DNA of 64,000 nucleotides from Lumbricus rubellus (GCA_945859605.1 OX243815.1:35962551-36026550), one strand, 5' to 3'; counted from the stretch's first letter, positions 1 through 11,282 are shown. Translations and numbers: made by a program. Notes: a model not told the origin generated them from the sequence alone.

Positions 1-434
1 TCCCAGATATCATCATCATTTACTCGTCATTTTGCAATCGATAATTATGCGCGGGCTGGCTGCTGGCCTACTTCAAAACTAGACTCGTATCAACAATGCC
101 ACTGAAGGTTGGCATGACGCCTTCAACATTCCGCCATACAGACTGAAAAGTAAGCTTCAGCAGCAAGAACACAACATGCAAGTCCTGCATCGACATCTAA
201 ACCAGAAGAAAGAGAAGTTAAGAGAAGATCAATGAAGAGCAGTGAAGACCATTTTGACAGGCATTTTTTGACCCGATTGCTTACTTGGCAGGCATTGCCA
301 GAGTTCTAAATATTTATGCTATCTAATCATTTCGGTTAGGGTAGGTCCTATAGGTCCTTACTACAATAAAACACAAATTAACTTATTATTTATTTTCATT
401 GCAGTTTCAGTGTTGAACAGTTTTATTTACCCAC

Positions 435-854
435 CTCTCTGTACGGCCCAGTTGCCTGAAGGCTGTCGCGGTGTAGCAAGGCTTCATAGTTGACCCAATC
501 GATGGAATACGTGACGGTGACCTGTACACACGGAAAGTAGGTCGTCGTGCATGACCCTGTTGACCCTTTGTCCTTGCTCTTGTCTTTGTATCCAGTGCAG
601 ACAAGGCAAGACTGTTCACCTCCTGTGTACGTCACATTCCTCACAGTGCACGAAGTCCTTTCGTATCCCTTCGCCAGTGAGTATTCGCGGGCAAGCATCA
701 CTCCGCAGACGACCATTATGCAGATGCAGACGGCTGAAATCGTCACCAGGACGCACGTGCTGGCCGCTTCCCGCGCGCGCCAACTGTGGATCGTACCAAA
801 CATCTTGCTGTCGTTTGCGATGACCAACGCGCATGCGCTCGCCATGTTCGCCAT
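435..854 (-). CDS. KCNMB-like membrane protein, first coding exon (copy A)
   Basis: This exon encodes 140 residues starting at an ATG in good context (GAAG-ATG-G). It has a short N-terminal segment, one hydrophobic transmembrane segment (about residues 32-54) and the start of an extracellular loop. The loop holds an N-glycosylation site (NVT at 73) and cysteines at 69, 83, 86, 102 and 109. The pattern SCTV...C..C...FPCVQVTV...ALLHRD resembles the loop of calcium-activated potassium channel beta subunits, which have two membrane segments around such a loop. The open frame then meets GAG/GTGGGTAAA, a good 5' splice site, in phase 0. The exon with the second membrane segment must lie to the left, outside the window. 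That the family is KCNMB is my inference from loop spacing; another two-pass membrane family is possible. Copy B encodes the same 140 residues. Confidence 0.6.
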
Positions 855-1159
855 CTTCGATCCGCCTCAGAGGAATAACGCCTCCCTACCTACCTATCTC
901 CCTACCTACCTCTCTCCCACCTTCACTGCCTCCCTGCCTACCTCTCTCCCTCCTTACCTGCCTCTCTGCCTCTCTGGTAGGCGATCGGTTCAACGCTCTC
1001 CACTTTCTGGTTCAAAGATCGACGAAATCCTCTCTCTACAGAAAAAGAGCTCAAGAGGAAAAGGAAGCGGATATAATTTTCTCTTAGAAATCAGATCAGC
1101 TTCACCACGAAATAATGATCTGAGTTCATCCAGATGCAGTAATCAGACGCAGCAGCAGT

Positions 1160-1770
1160 TGATCTGAGAATCTGAAGATCTGATGATCGATGATCTGAAG
1201 ATCTGATGATCGATGATCGATGATCTGAGGATCGATGATCTGATGATCGATGATCTGATGATCGATGTTCTGAGGATCTGAAGATCTGATGATCGATGAT
1301 CTGAGGATCGATGATCTGATGATCGATGATCTGAAGATCTGAAGATCGGATGATCGATGATCTGATGATCGATGATCTGAGGATCTGAAGATTTGATGAT
1401 CGATGATCTGAGGATCGATGATCTGATGATCGATGATCTGAAGATCTGAAGATCGGATGATCGATGATCTGATGATCGATGATCTGAGGATCTGAAGATC
1501 TGATGATCGATGATATGAGGATCGATGATCTGATGATCGATGATCTGAAGATGTGAAGATCGAATGATCGATGATCTGATGATCGATGATCTGAGGATCT
1601 GAAGATCTGATTATCGATGATCTGAGGATCGATGATCTGATGATCTGAAGATCTGAGGATCTGAAGATCTGATGATCGATGATCTGAGGATCGATGATCT
1701 GATGATCTGAAGATCTGATGATCGATGATCGATGATCTGATGATCGATGATCTGATGATCGATGATCTTT
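1160..1770. repeat. GATCGATGATCTGA-type satellite, copy A
   Basis: About 600 bp are built from GATCTGA, GATCGAT and GATCTGAAGATCTGAGG words in shifting order, rich in GATC and in the palindrome ATCGAT. Open frames across it (RSSDHRSSD...) are products of the repeat and not genes. A shorter version with the same words occurs in copy B at about 7898-8218. Confidence 0.95.
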
Positions 1771-2239
1771 CGTCCGTTGAGAAAAATTCCTGAATTCCTG
1801 TTGAAAAGCAACAACAAAATAATCCATGGTTTATCAATAAGAAAAATAATGCACATTGTAGACCATTTTATCAATAACAATAAACAACTACAGCAGTATC
1901 AACTACAGCAGTTGCTGCTGCTGTTGCCAAGAGACAGAATTCCAATCATTATCTGAGCATCTCACTTATTCTTGCGCTTCTCACCTTTGTTACTGCGATT
2001 GCGAACGGTTCACTTGTCCATCAGTCGGTTGCTCTACAGATGCTGCTGCTGCTGCTGGTGGTGTCGATATGAATTATACAAGACACGAATGCTTAGACGA
2101 TGATCAAGCGAGTGTAGCATCTCATCAAGTGATGTTGCTAGTCGTCGTTGTTCACCTCGCGATGACCAACTCATCGCATAGTCATCAACTTCGTCTTTCA
2201 TTTCCATTCAACAATCGACCGAGTTCGTTGGATGGCATC
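1771..2239. other. Unique spacer in duplication copy A
   Basis: Non-repetitive AT-rich sequence with a few CAG/CTG runs. No coding signal was found. It is present in copy B at about 8219-8700. Confidence 0.6.
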
Positions 2240-2660
2240 CTAGCCGTTGCCCCCCCTAGCGGTAGCCGTAGCCGTAGCCGTAGCCGTAGCCGAAGCGGTA
2301 GCCGTAGCCGCCTCCTCTCTATTGACGTTTCGTTGCGTAGGTCGACTCACAAACATTGGACACGACGACGACGACGACGACGATGAGGCCAACAGCTTGG
2401 CTCCCAGTTTATTAAGACAACAGCAGCAGCTGAAGCAGAAGCAGCAGCAGAGTCAGCAGACGAACGCCTCTGCCATTGCATAAACGAATGCAAATCTAGA
2501 CGACTGCTGCTGCTAGTAGCATTCATCGCCTGCCACCGCTGCTGCTGCTGCCGCTGCTGCCGCTGCTGCTGGTGCTGCCGCTGCTGCCGCTGCTGCTGGT
2601 GCTGCTGCTGCAGCTGCCGCTGCTGCTGCTGCTGCTGCTGCTGCCCACAATCGATCGACG
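2240..2660. repeat. TAGCCG hexamers and triplet repeats, copy A
   Basis: Successive simple repeats: TAGCCG about 2255-2312, GAC about 2360-2385, interrupted CAG about 2420-2455, and interrupted CTG/CCG about 2530-2643. Poly-Ala and poly-Gln open frames here are repeat artefacts. The same series occurs in copy B with fewer CTG/CCG units. Confidence 0.9.
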
Positions 2661-2847
2661 ACGACGACGATGCAGCCGAATCTCATCATCGGCCGCCAGA
2701 CGATGACGTCGTCCACTGCAGCTGTAGACCGACCAACCAACCAGCTGACCAACCGACCAACCGTAAGCAGAGGCCCACCACTATACATGTACACGCACAC
2801 ATGCCCAACGTAAGCCACTGTAGTATAACATCATGGTAGCCGTCTCT

Positions 2848-2858
2848 CTCTCACTTTC

Positions 2859-2895
<37 letters not shown>

Positions 2896-2942
2896 GTCTC
2901 GCTCTCTCTCTCTCTGTCTCTCTCTATGTCTCTCTTTCTCTT
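2848..2942. repeat. TCTG/TC microsatellite
   Basis: A run of TCTG followed by TC units, with a shorter version at about 9222-9290 in copy B. Confidence 0.9.
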
Positions 2943-3079
2943 TCGGGCTACCGTACTGACCATGGCAGTGGCCGTTCATTCGGTTGTGCAGACCGGTCAA
3001 CTGAAGGACGGACGGATGGAGGGAAGAGGGAGATGACCGCCTGTACAGAGACCATACAAGCGCCGACAGACGTACGGTA

Positions 3080-5990
3080 GCAGTCGGTCGGTGGGTCAGT
3101 TGGTGGGTCGGTGGGTCGGTGGGTTAGTGGGTGGGTCGGTGGGTTGGTGGGTCAGTGGGTGGGTCGGTGGGTCGGTGGGTCAGTGGGTGGGTCAGTGGGT
3201 GGGTCGGTGGGTCGGTGGGTTAGTGGGTGGGTCGGTGGGTCTGTGGGTCAGTCGGTGGGTCGGTGGGTCGGTGGGTTAGTGGGTGGGTTGGTGGGTTGGT
3301 GGGTCAGTGGGTGGGTCGGTGGGTCGGTGGGTTAGTGGGTGGGTCGGTGGGTCGGTGGGTTAGTGGGTGGGTCGGTGGGTCTGTGGGTCAGTCGGTGGGT
3401 CGGTGGGTCGGTGGGTCAGTGGGTGGGTCGGTGGGTCGGTGGGTTAGTGGGTGGGTTGGTGGGTTGGTGGGTCTGTGGGTCAGTCGGTGGGTCGGTGGGT
3501 CGGTGGGTCAGTGGGTGGGTCGGTGGGTCGGTGGGTTAGTGGGTGGGTCGGTGGGTCTGTGGGTCAGTGGGTGGGTCGGTGGGTCGGTGGGTCGGTGGGT
3601 TAGCAAGTGGGTCGGTTGGTCGGTGGGTCAGTGGGTGGGTCGGTGGGTCGGTGGGTTAGTGGGTGGGTCGGTGGGTCTGTGGGTCAGTCGGTGGGTCGGT
3701 GGGTCGGTGGGTTAGTGGGTGGGTCGGTGGGTCGGTGGGTTAGTGGGTGGGTCGGTGGGTCTGTGGGTCAGTCAGTGGGTCGGTGGGTCGGTGGGTCAGT
3801 GGGTGGGTCGGTGGGTCGGTGGGTTAGTGGGTGGGTTGGTGGGTTGGTGGGTCTGTGGGTCAGTCGTTGGGTCGGTGGGTCGGTGGGTCAGTGGGTGGGT
3901 CGGTGGGTCGGTGGGTTAGTGGGTGGGTCGGTGGGTTAGTGGGTGGGTCGGTGGGTCTGTGGGTCAGTCGGTGGGTCGGTGAGTCGGTGGGTTAGTGGGT
4001 GGGTCGGTGGGTCGGTGGGTTAGTGGGTGGGTCGGTGGGTCGGTGGGTTAGTGGGTGGGTCGGTGGGTCTGTGGGTCAGTCGGTGGGTCGGTGGGTCGGT
4101 GGGTTAGTGGGTGGGTTGGTGGGTTGGTGGGTCAGTGGGTGGGTCGGTGGGTCGGTGGGTTAGTGGGTGGGTCGGTGGGTCTTTGGGTCAGTCGGTGGGT
4201 CGGTGGGTCGGTGGGTCGGTGGGTCAGTGGGTGGGTCGGTGGATCGGTGGGTTAGTGGGTGGGTCGGTGGGTTGGTGGGTCAGTGGGTGGGTCGGTGGGT
4301 CGGTGGGTTAGTGGGTGGGTCGGTGGGTCGGTGGGTTAGTGGGTGGGTCGGTGGGTCTGTGGGTCAGTCGGTGGGTCGGTGGGTCGGTGGGTCAGTGGGT
4401 GGGTCGGTGGGTCGGTGGGTTAGTGGGTGGGTTGGTGGGTTGGTGGGTCTGTGGGTCAGTCGGTGGGTCGGTGGGTCGGTGGGTCAGTGGGTGGGTCGGT
4501 GGGTCGGTGGGTTAGTGGGTGGGTCGGTGGGTTAGTGGGTGGGTCGGTGGGTCTGTGGGTCAGTCGGTGGGTCGGTGAGTCGGTGGGTTAGTGGGTGGGT
4601 CGGTGGGTCGGTGGGTTAGTGGGTGGGTCGGTGGGTCGGTGGGTTAGTGGGTGGGTCGGTGGGTCTGTGGGTCAGTCGGTGGGTCGGTGGGTCGGTGGGT
4701 TAGTGGGTGGGTTGGTGGGTTGGTGGGTCAGTGGGTGGGTCGGTGGGTCGGTGGGTTAGTGGGTGGGTCGGTGGGTCTTTGGGTCAGTCGGTGGGTCGGT
4801 GGGTCGGTGGGTCGGTGGGTCAGTGGGTGGGTCGGTGGATCGGTGGGTTAGTGGGTGGGTCGGTGGGTTGGTGGGTCAGTGGGTGGGTCGGTGGGTCGGT
4901 GGGTTAGTGGGTGGGTCTTTGGGTCTTTGGGTCAGTCGGTGGGTCGGTGGGTCGGTGGGTCAGTCGGTGGGTTGGTGGGTCGGTGGGTCAGTGGGTGGGT
5001 CGGTGGGTCGGTGGGTTAGTGGGTGGGTTGGTGGGTTGGTGGGTCTGTGGGTCAGTCGGTGGGTCGGTGGGTCGGTGGGTCAGTGGGTGGGTCGGTGGGT
5101 CGGTGGGTTAGTGGGTGGGTCGGTGGGTCTGTGGGTCAGTCGGTGGGTCGGTGGGTCGGTGGGTTAGTGGGTGGGTTGGTGGGTTGGTGGGTCAGTGGGT
5201 GGGTCGGTGGGTCGGTGGGTTAGTGGGTGGGTCGGTGGGTCTTTGGGTCAGTCGGTGGGTCGGTGGGTCGGTGGGTTAGTGGGTGGGTTGGTGGGTCGGT
5301 GGGTTAGTGGGTGGGTTGGTAGGTCTGTGGGTCAGTCGGTTGGTCGGTGGGTCGGTGGGTCAGTGGGTGGGTCGGTGGGTCGGTGGGTTAGTGGGTGGGT
5401 CGGTGGGTCTGTGGGTCAGTCGGTGGGTCGGTGGGTCGGTGGGTTAGTGGGTGGGTTGGTAGGTTGGTGGGTCAGTGGGTGAGTCGGTGGGTCGGTGGGT
5501 TAGTGGGTGGGTCGGTGGGTCGGTGGGTCAGTCGGTGGGTCGGTGGGTCGGTGGGTCAGTGGGTGGGTCGGTGGGTCGGTGGGTTAGTGGGTGGGTCGGT
5601 GGGTCTGTGGGTCAGTCGGTGGGTCGGTGGGTCGGTGGGTCAGTGGGTGGGTCGGTGGGTCGGTGGGTTAGTGGGTGGGTCGGTGGGTCTGTGGGTCAGT
5701 CGGTGGGTCGGTGGGTCGGTGGGTTAGTGGGTGGGTTGGTGGGTTGGTGGGTCAGTCGGTGGGTCGGTGGGTTAGTGGGTGGGTCGGTGGGTCTGTGGGT
5801 CAGTCGGTGGGTCGGTGGGTCGGTGGGTTAGTGGGTGGGTTGGTGGGTTGGTGGGTCAGTGGGTGGGTCGGTGGGTCGGTGGGTTAGTGGGTGGGTCGGT
5901 GGGTCTGTGGGTGGGTCGGTGGGTCGGTGGGTCAGTGGGTGGGTCGGTGGGTCGGTGGGTTGGTCGGTTGTTGGGTCGGTGGGTCAGATG
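3080..5990. repeat. GGGTCGGT-type minisatellite, copy A (2.9 kb)
   Basis: An array of 4- and 8-bp words (GGGT followed by CGGT, TAGT, CAGT, TGGT or CTGT) covers 2.9 kb. Long open frames in all three forward frames read WVGGSVGR-type repeats and are artefacts. Higher-order structure is visible: rare variants recur at a spacing of exactly 596 bp, for example 'tggatcgg' near 4240 and 4836 and 'ggtctttgggtc' near 4178 and 4774. The strand is strongly G+T rich (C+A on the other strand). Confidence 0.97.
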
Positions 5991-6093
5991 TAATGACGAA
6001 ATATTTCTTCCGTCTGCTATTATTATAATCGTTGACGATCGGTTGGTTAGCAGAGGATGGACAGATGAAAGGAGCGACAGTGATGAAGAATAG

Positions 6094-6300
6094 GAGGAGG
6101 AGTAGGAGGGAAGAGGAGTGGAAGGAGGAAAAGGAGGAGAGGGGAATAGGAGGAGAGGGGGAATAGGAGGAGAGGAGGAATAGGAGGAATAGGAGGAGAG
6201 GAGGAATAGGAGGAATAGGAGGAGAGGAGGAATAGGAGGAATAGGAGTAGAGGAGGAATAGGAGGAGAGGAGTGGAAGGAGGAATAGGAGGAGAGGAGGA
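6094..6300. repeat. AGGAGGAATAGGAGG purine tract reaching the gap
   Basis: Purine-only repeat of AGGAGGAATAGG-type words running directly into the assembly gap. A much shorter version is in copy B (about 10485-10540). The assembly probably broke in this tract. Confidence 0.9.
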
Positions 6301-6500
6301 NNNNNNNNNNNNNNNNNNNNNNNNNNNNNNNNNNNNNNNNNNNNNNNNNNNNNNNNNNNNNNNNNNNNNNNNNNNNNNNNNNNNNNNNNNNNNNNNNNNN
6401 NNNNNNNNNNNNNNNNNNNNNNNNNNNNNNNNNNNNNNNNNNNNNNNNNNNNNNNNNNNNNNNNNNNNNNNNNNNNNNNNNNNNNNNNNNNNNNNNNNNN
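6301..6500. other. Assembly gap (200 N)
   Basis: Exactly 200 N; a round size suggests a placeholder of unknown true length. It separates the two duplication copies. Confidence 0.99.
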
Positions 6501-6756
6501 CTTCGACTTGGTCCACGCCGTCTCAGTTTAGGTCTCGCAGTTTACAGTCTTGCATATAGAAGTCTGGTGGCATGAGAAAAATGACATGTGAACAACTATG
6601 AACAAAATTGCTAAAGATAAAATATCACGTCTGCTGAAATGTGCTGAGACAAAATAGACAGCAGAAGCCAAACAGGATAAATGCGCGAATATCGTGACCT
6701 GGAATGCATTTCAGATCATCCGGAAAACATTTGGATAAGTCAATCAGGAATACGCC
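6501..6756. other. Unique sequence left of copy B
   Basis: About 250 bp with no counterpart in the window. If copy A extends left of the window, this may be its missing flank. I see no exon that would complete the KCNMB-like reading frame here. Confidence 0.5.
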
Positions 6757-7170
6757 TCAGATATCATCATCATTTACTCGTCATTTTGCAATCGATAATT
6801 ATGCGCGGGCTGGCTGGCCTTCGTGTCAACAATGCCACTTAAGGTTGGCATGACGCCATCAACATTCCGTCATGCAGACTGAAAAGTAAGCTTCAGCAGC
6901 AAGAACACAGCATGCAAGTCCTGCATCGACATCTAAACCAGATGAAAAGAGAAGTTAAGAGAAGATCAATGAAGAGCAGTGAAGACCATTTTGACAGGCA
7001 TTTTTTGACCCGATTGCTTACTTGGCAGGCATTGCCAGAGTTATAAATATTTATGCTATCTAATCATTTCGGTTAGGGTAAGTCCTATAATAGGTCCTTA
7101 CTAAAATAAAACACCAATTAACATATTATTTTCAGTGAAGTTTCAGTTTTGAACAGTTTTAGTGACCAAC

Positions 7171-7590
7171 CTCTCTGTACGGCCCAGTTGCCTGAAGGCT
7201 GTCGCGGTGTAGCAAGGCTTCATAGTTGACCCAATCGATGGAATACGTGACGGTGACCTGCACACACGGAAAGTAGGTCGTCGTGCATGACCCTGTTGAC
7301 CCTTTGTCCTTGCTCTTGTCTTTGTATCCAGTGCAGACAAGGCAAGACTGTTCACCTCCTGTGTACGTCACATTCCTCACAGTGCACGAAGTCCTTTCGT
7401 ATCCCTTCGCCAGTGAGTATTCGCGGGCAAGCATCACTCCGCAGACGACCATTATGCAGATGCAGACGGCTGAAATCGTCACCAGGACGCACGTGCTGGC
7501 CGCTTCCCGCGCGCGCCAACTGTGGATCGTACCAAACATCTTGCTGTCGTTTGCGATGACCAACGCACATGCACTCGCCATGTTCGCCAT
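7171..7590 (-). CDS. KCNMB-like membrane protein, first coding exon (copy B)
   Basis: The 140 encoded residues are identical to those of copy A, with the same single membrane segment, NVT site and loop cysteines. The two exons differ at three bases that I can see (an AGC/AGT serine codon, a TGC/TGT cysteine codon and a GTA/GTG valine codon), all synonymous, whereas the flanks differ more. This suggests selection on the protein or gene conversion. The 5' splice site differs: copy A has GAG/GTGGGTAAA, copy B has the weaker GAG/GTTGGTCAC. No downstream exon is visible between here and the gap, so this exon may splice over copy A into shared exons, may be non-functional, or may be a misplaced haplotype. 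Confidence 0.58.
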
Positions 7591-7897
7591 CTTCGATCCG
7601 CCTCAGAGGAACAACGCCTTCCTACCTCTCTCTGCCTCCCTGCCTGCCTGCCTCTCTGTCTATCTCTCGCCCACCTTCAGTGCCTCCCTGCCTGCCTCTC
7701 TGCCTCTCTGGTAGGCGATCGGTACAACGCTCTCCACTTTCTGGCTCAAAGATCGACGAAATCCTCTCTCTAAAGGGAACGAGCTTAAGAGGAAAATGAA
7801 GCGGACTTAATTTTCTCTTAGAAATCAGATCAGCTCCACCACGAAATAATGATCTGAGTTCATCCAGATGCAGCAATCAGACGCAGCAGCAGTTGAT

Positions 7898-8218
7898 CTG
7901 AGAATCTGAAGATCTGATGATCGATGATCTGAGGATCGATGATCTGATGATCTGATGATCTGAGAATCTGAAGATCTGATGATCGATGATCTGAGGATCG
8001 ATGATCTGATGATCGATGATCTGAGGATCTGATGATCTGAGAATCTGAAGATCTGATGATCGATGATCTGATGATCGATGATCTGAGGATCTGATGATCT
8101 AAGAATCTGAAGATCTGAGGATCGATGATCTGATGATCGATGATCTGAGGATCGATGATCTGAGGATCGATGATCTGAGGATCTGAAGATCTGAGGATCT
8201 GATGATAATGATCGATGA
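7898..8218. repeat. GATCGATGATCTGA-type satellite, copy B
   Basis: Same words as at 1160-1770 but about half the length. Confidence 0.95.
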
Positions 8219-8699
8219 TCTTTCGTCCGTTGAAAAATTCCTGAATTCCTGTTGAAAAGCAACCACAAAATTATCTATGGTTTATCTGGACGATCAATAA
8301 GAAAAATAATTGTAGACCATTTTATCAATAACAATAAACAACTACAACAGTATCAACTACAGCAGTTGCTGCTGCTGTTGCCAAGAGACAGAATTCCAAT
8401 CTTATCTGAGCATCTCACTTATTCTTACGATTCTCACCTTTGTTACTGCGATTGCAAACGGTTCACTTGTCCATCAGTCTGTCGGTTGCTCTACAGATGC
8501 TGCTGCTGCTGCTGTCGACATGAATTATACAAGACACGAATGCTTAGACGATGATCAAGCGAGTGTTGCATCTCATCAAGTGATGTTGTTAGTCTCGTCG
8601 TCGTTGTTCATCTCGTGATGACCAACTCATCGCATAGTCATCAACTTCGTCTTTCGTTTCCATTCAACAATCGACCGAGTTGGTTGGATGGCATCCTAG

Positions 8700-9030
8700 C
8701 CGTTGCCCCCTAGCCGTAGCCGTAGCCGTAGCCGTAGCCGTAGCCGAAGCGGTAGCCGTAGCCGCCTCCTCTCTATTGACGTTTCGTTGCGTAGGTCGAC
8801 TCACAAACATTGGGCACGACGACGACGACGACGACGACGATGAGGCCAACAGCTTGGCTCCCAGTTTATTAAGACAACAGCAGCAGCTGAAGCAGAAGCA
8901 GCAGCAGAGTCAGCAGACGAACGCCTCTGCCATCGCATAAACGAATGCAAATCTAGACGACTGCTGCTGCTAGTAGCATTCATCGCCTGCCACCGCTGCT
9001 GCTGCTGCCGCTGCTGCTGCACACAATCGA
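8700..9030. repeat. TAGCCG hexamers and triplet repeats, copy B
   Basis: TAGCCG about 8710-8765, GAC about 8818-8842, interrupted CAG about 8877-8915 and a short CTG/CCG run about 8995-9020. Confidence 0.9.
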
Positions 9031-9429
9031 TCGACGACGACGACGCAGCCGACGCTCATCATCGGCCGCCAGACGATGACGTCGTCCACTGCAGCTGTAG
9101 ACCGACAGACCGACAGACCAGCTGACCAACCGTAAGCAGAGGCCCACCACCATAAACGCACACAATGCCATGTCCATCGTGAGCCACTGTAGTACAACAT
9201 CATGGTAGCCGTCTCTCATTTTCTCTGTCTGCCTGTCTGTCTGTCTGTCTGTCTCTCTCTCTATGTCTCTCTCTATGTCTCTCTTTCTCTTTCGGGCTAC
9301 CGTAGTGACCATGGCACTGGCCGTTCATTCGGTTGTGCAGACCGGTCAACTGAAGGACGGATGGAGGGAGGGAAGAGGGAGATGGCCGCCTGTACAGAGA
9401 CCATACAAGTGCCGACAGACGTACGGCAG

Positions 9430-10380
9430 CAGTCGGTCGGCGGGTCAGTTGGTGGGTCGGTGGGTCGGTGGGTCAGTTGGAGGGTCGGTGGGTCAGTTGG
9501 TTGGTCGGCGGGTCAGTTGGTGGGTCGGTGGGTCGGTGGGTCGGTGGGTCAGTTGGAGGGTCGGTGGGTCAGTCGGTTGGTCGGTGGGTCAGTTGGTGGG
9601 TCAGTCGGTGGGTCGGTGGGTCAGTTGGAGGGTCGGTGGGTCAGTCGGTGGGTCGGTGGGTCAGTTGGAGGGTCGGTGGGTCAGTTGGAGGGTCGGTGGG
9701 TCAGTTGGTTGGTCGGCGGGTCAGTTGGTGGGTCGGTGGGTCGGTGGGTCGGTGGGTCAGTTGGTGGGTCGGTGGGTCGGTGGGTCGGTGGGTCAGTTGG
9801 AGGGTCGGTGGGTCAGTCGGTTGGTCGGTGGGTCAGTCGGTGGGTCAGTCGGTGGGTCGGTGGGTCAGTTGGAGGGTCGGTGGGTCAGTTGGTTGGTCGG
9901 CGGGTCAGTTGGTGGGTCGGTGGGTCAGTTGGAGGGTCGGTGGGTCAGTCGGTGGGTCGGTGGGTCAGTTGGAGGGTCGGTGGGTCAGTTGGTTGGTCGG
10001 CGGGTCAGTTGGTGGGTCGGTGGGTCGGTGGGTCGGCGGGTCGGCGGGTCAGTTGGTGGGTCGGTGGGTCGGTGGGTCAGTTGGAGGGTCGGTGGGTCAG
10101 TTGGTGGGTCAGTCGGTGGGTCGGTGGGTCAGTCGGTGAGTTGGTGGGTCAGTTGGTGGGTCGGTGAGTCGGTGGGTCAGTTGGTGGGTCCGTGGGTCGG
10201 TGGGTCAGTCGGTTCGTTGGTTAGCGGGTCAGTCGGCGGGTCGGTGGGTCAGTTGGTGGGTCGGTGGGTAGGTCGGTCGTTGGGTCGGTGGGTCAGTCGG
10301 TTGGTCGGTGGGTCAGTTGGTGGGTCGGTGGGTAGGTCGGTCGTTGGGTCGGTGGGTCAGTCGGTTGGTCGGTGGGTCAG
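9430..10380. repeat. GGGTCGGT-type minisatellite, copy B
   Basis: About 950 bp of GGGTCGGT, GGGTCAGTTGG and AGGGTCGG words. The variant spectrum (TTGGAGGGTCGG, TTGGTTGGTCGG) differs from that of copy A, so the two arrays have been rearranged independently. The long WVGGSVG open frames are artefacts. Confidence 0.96.
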
Positions 10381-10634
10381 ACGTAATGACGAAATAATTA
10401 TTTCTTCTGTCTGCTATTTTTATAATAGTTGGCGATCGGTTGGTTAGCAGAGGATGGACGGATGAAAAGAGCGACAGTGAGGAAAAATAGCAGAAATAGG
10501 AGGAGAGGATGAGAGGATGAGAGAGGAGGAAGAAGGTGAGTAATCGGCTGCGGAGGCTGGTCATGGTAGTCGTCGTTGCTACAAGTGATGCGGCGTTCGG
10601 GGTCTCTGCTGCTAGCATGAGTAATCGGCCACAC

Positions 10635-10636
<2 letters not shown>

Positions 10637-10689
<53 letters not shown>

Positions 10690-10690
10690 G
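10637..10690. repeat. CAG triplet run
   Basis: About 17 uninterrupted CAG units, inside a spurious open frame that would read poly-Gln. Confidence 0.97.
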
Positions 10691-10837
10691 GCAGTGGCAT
10701 CAACGGAGGCAAGGGACACACGACGACGACGACGATGACGACAAGGCGACGTGTGCAGACGGTTTCCATGGCAACCGAGTTCCATCCTCAGGTCGGCATT
10801 ATAGGAACAGAAGAAATGAGAGGTCAAGGATGATTGC

Positions 10838-11092
10838 TCCTCCATCCTCCTCCATCCTCCTCCATCCTCCTCCATCCTCCTCCATCCTCCTCCATCCTCC
10901 TCCATCCTCCTCCATCCTCCTCCATCCTCCTCCATCCTCCTCCATCCTCCTCCATCCTCCTCCATCCTCCTCCATCCTCCTCCATCCTCCTCCATCCTCC
11001 TCCATCCTCCTCCATCCTCCTCCATCCTCCTCCATCCTCCTCCATCCTCCTCCATCCTCCTCCATCCTCCTCCATCCTCCTCCATCCTCCTC
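10838..11092. repeat. Perfect 10-bp tandem repeat TCCATCCTCC
   Basis: About 25 copies of the decamer TCCATCCTCC with no visible substitution. A 10-bp unit gives a 30-bp, 10-residue repeat in every frame ([10 protein letters not shown] on one strand, [10 protein letters not shown] on the other), so the long open frames are artefacts. Confidence 0.98.
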
Positions 11093-11137
11093 ATTCGCCT
11101 CCTTCCTTCAGACTGTCTGCCGCACCGAGCAGTCACG

Positions 11138-11168
11138 ACACACACACATACACACACAACACACACAC

Positions 11169-11206
<38 letters not shown>

Positions 11207-11282
11207 ACACATACACACACACGCACACACACGCACACACACACGACACACACGCACACACAACACACACACGCACACACAC
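11138..11282. repeat. CA microsatellite
   Basis: Interrupted CA run with ACACGC and ATACAC variants. Confidence 0.97.

Larger units (their letters stand above)
3..6120. repeat. Segmental duplication, copy A
   Basis: The order of sequence here is repeated at 6757-10500: left flank, KCNMB-like exon, GATC satellite, TAGCCG and triplet repeats, GGGTCGGT minisatellite, and a right flank with 'gatcggttggttagcagagga'-type sequence. Copy A is longer mainly because its minisatellite is about three times longer. The match already begins at the first bases of the window, so the unit may extend to the left. A 200-N gap lies between the copies, so a true tandem duplication and two haplotypes scaffolded in tandem are both possible. 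Confidence 0.9.
6757..10500. repeat. Segmental duplication, copy B
   Basis: Second copy of the segment at 3-6120 in the same orientation. The exon is nearly identical, while flanks carry several substitutions and small indels and the tandem repeats differ greatly in length. Confidence 0.9.

Noticed and set aside
3091..10447. Many long WVGGSVGR-type open frames, including one of 394 codons
   Set aside because: They are translations of the 4/8-bp minisatellite in all forward frames, overlap each other and shift with the repeat.
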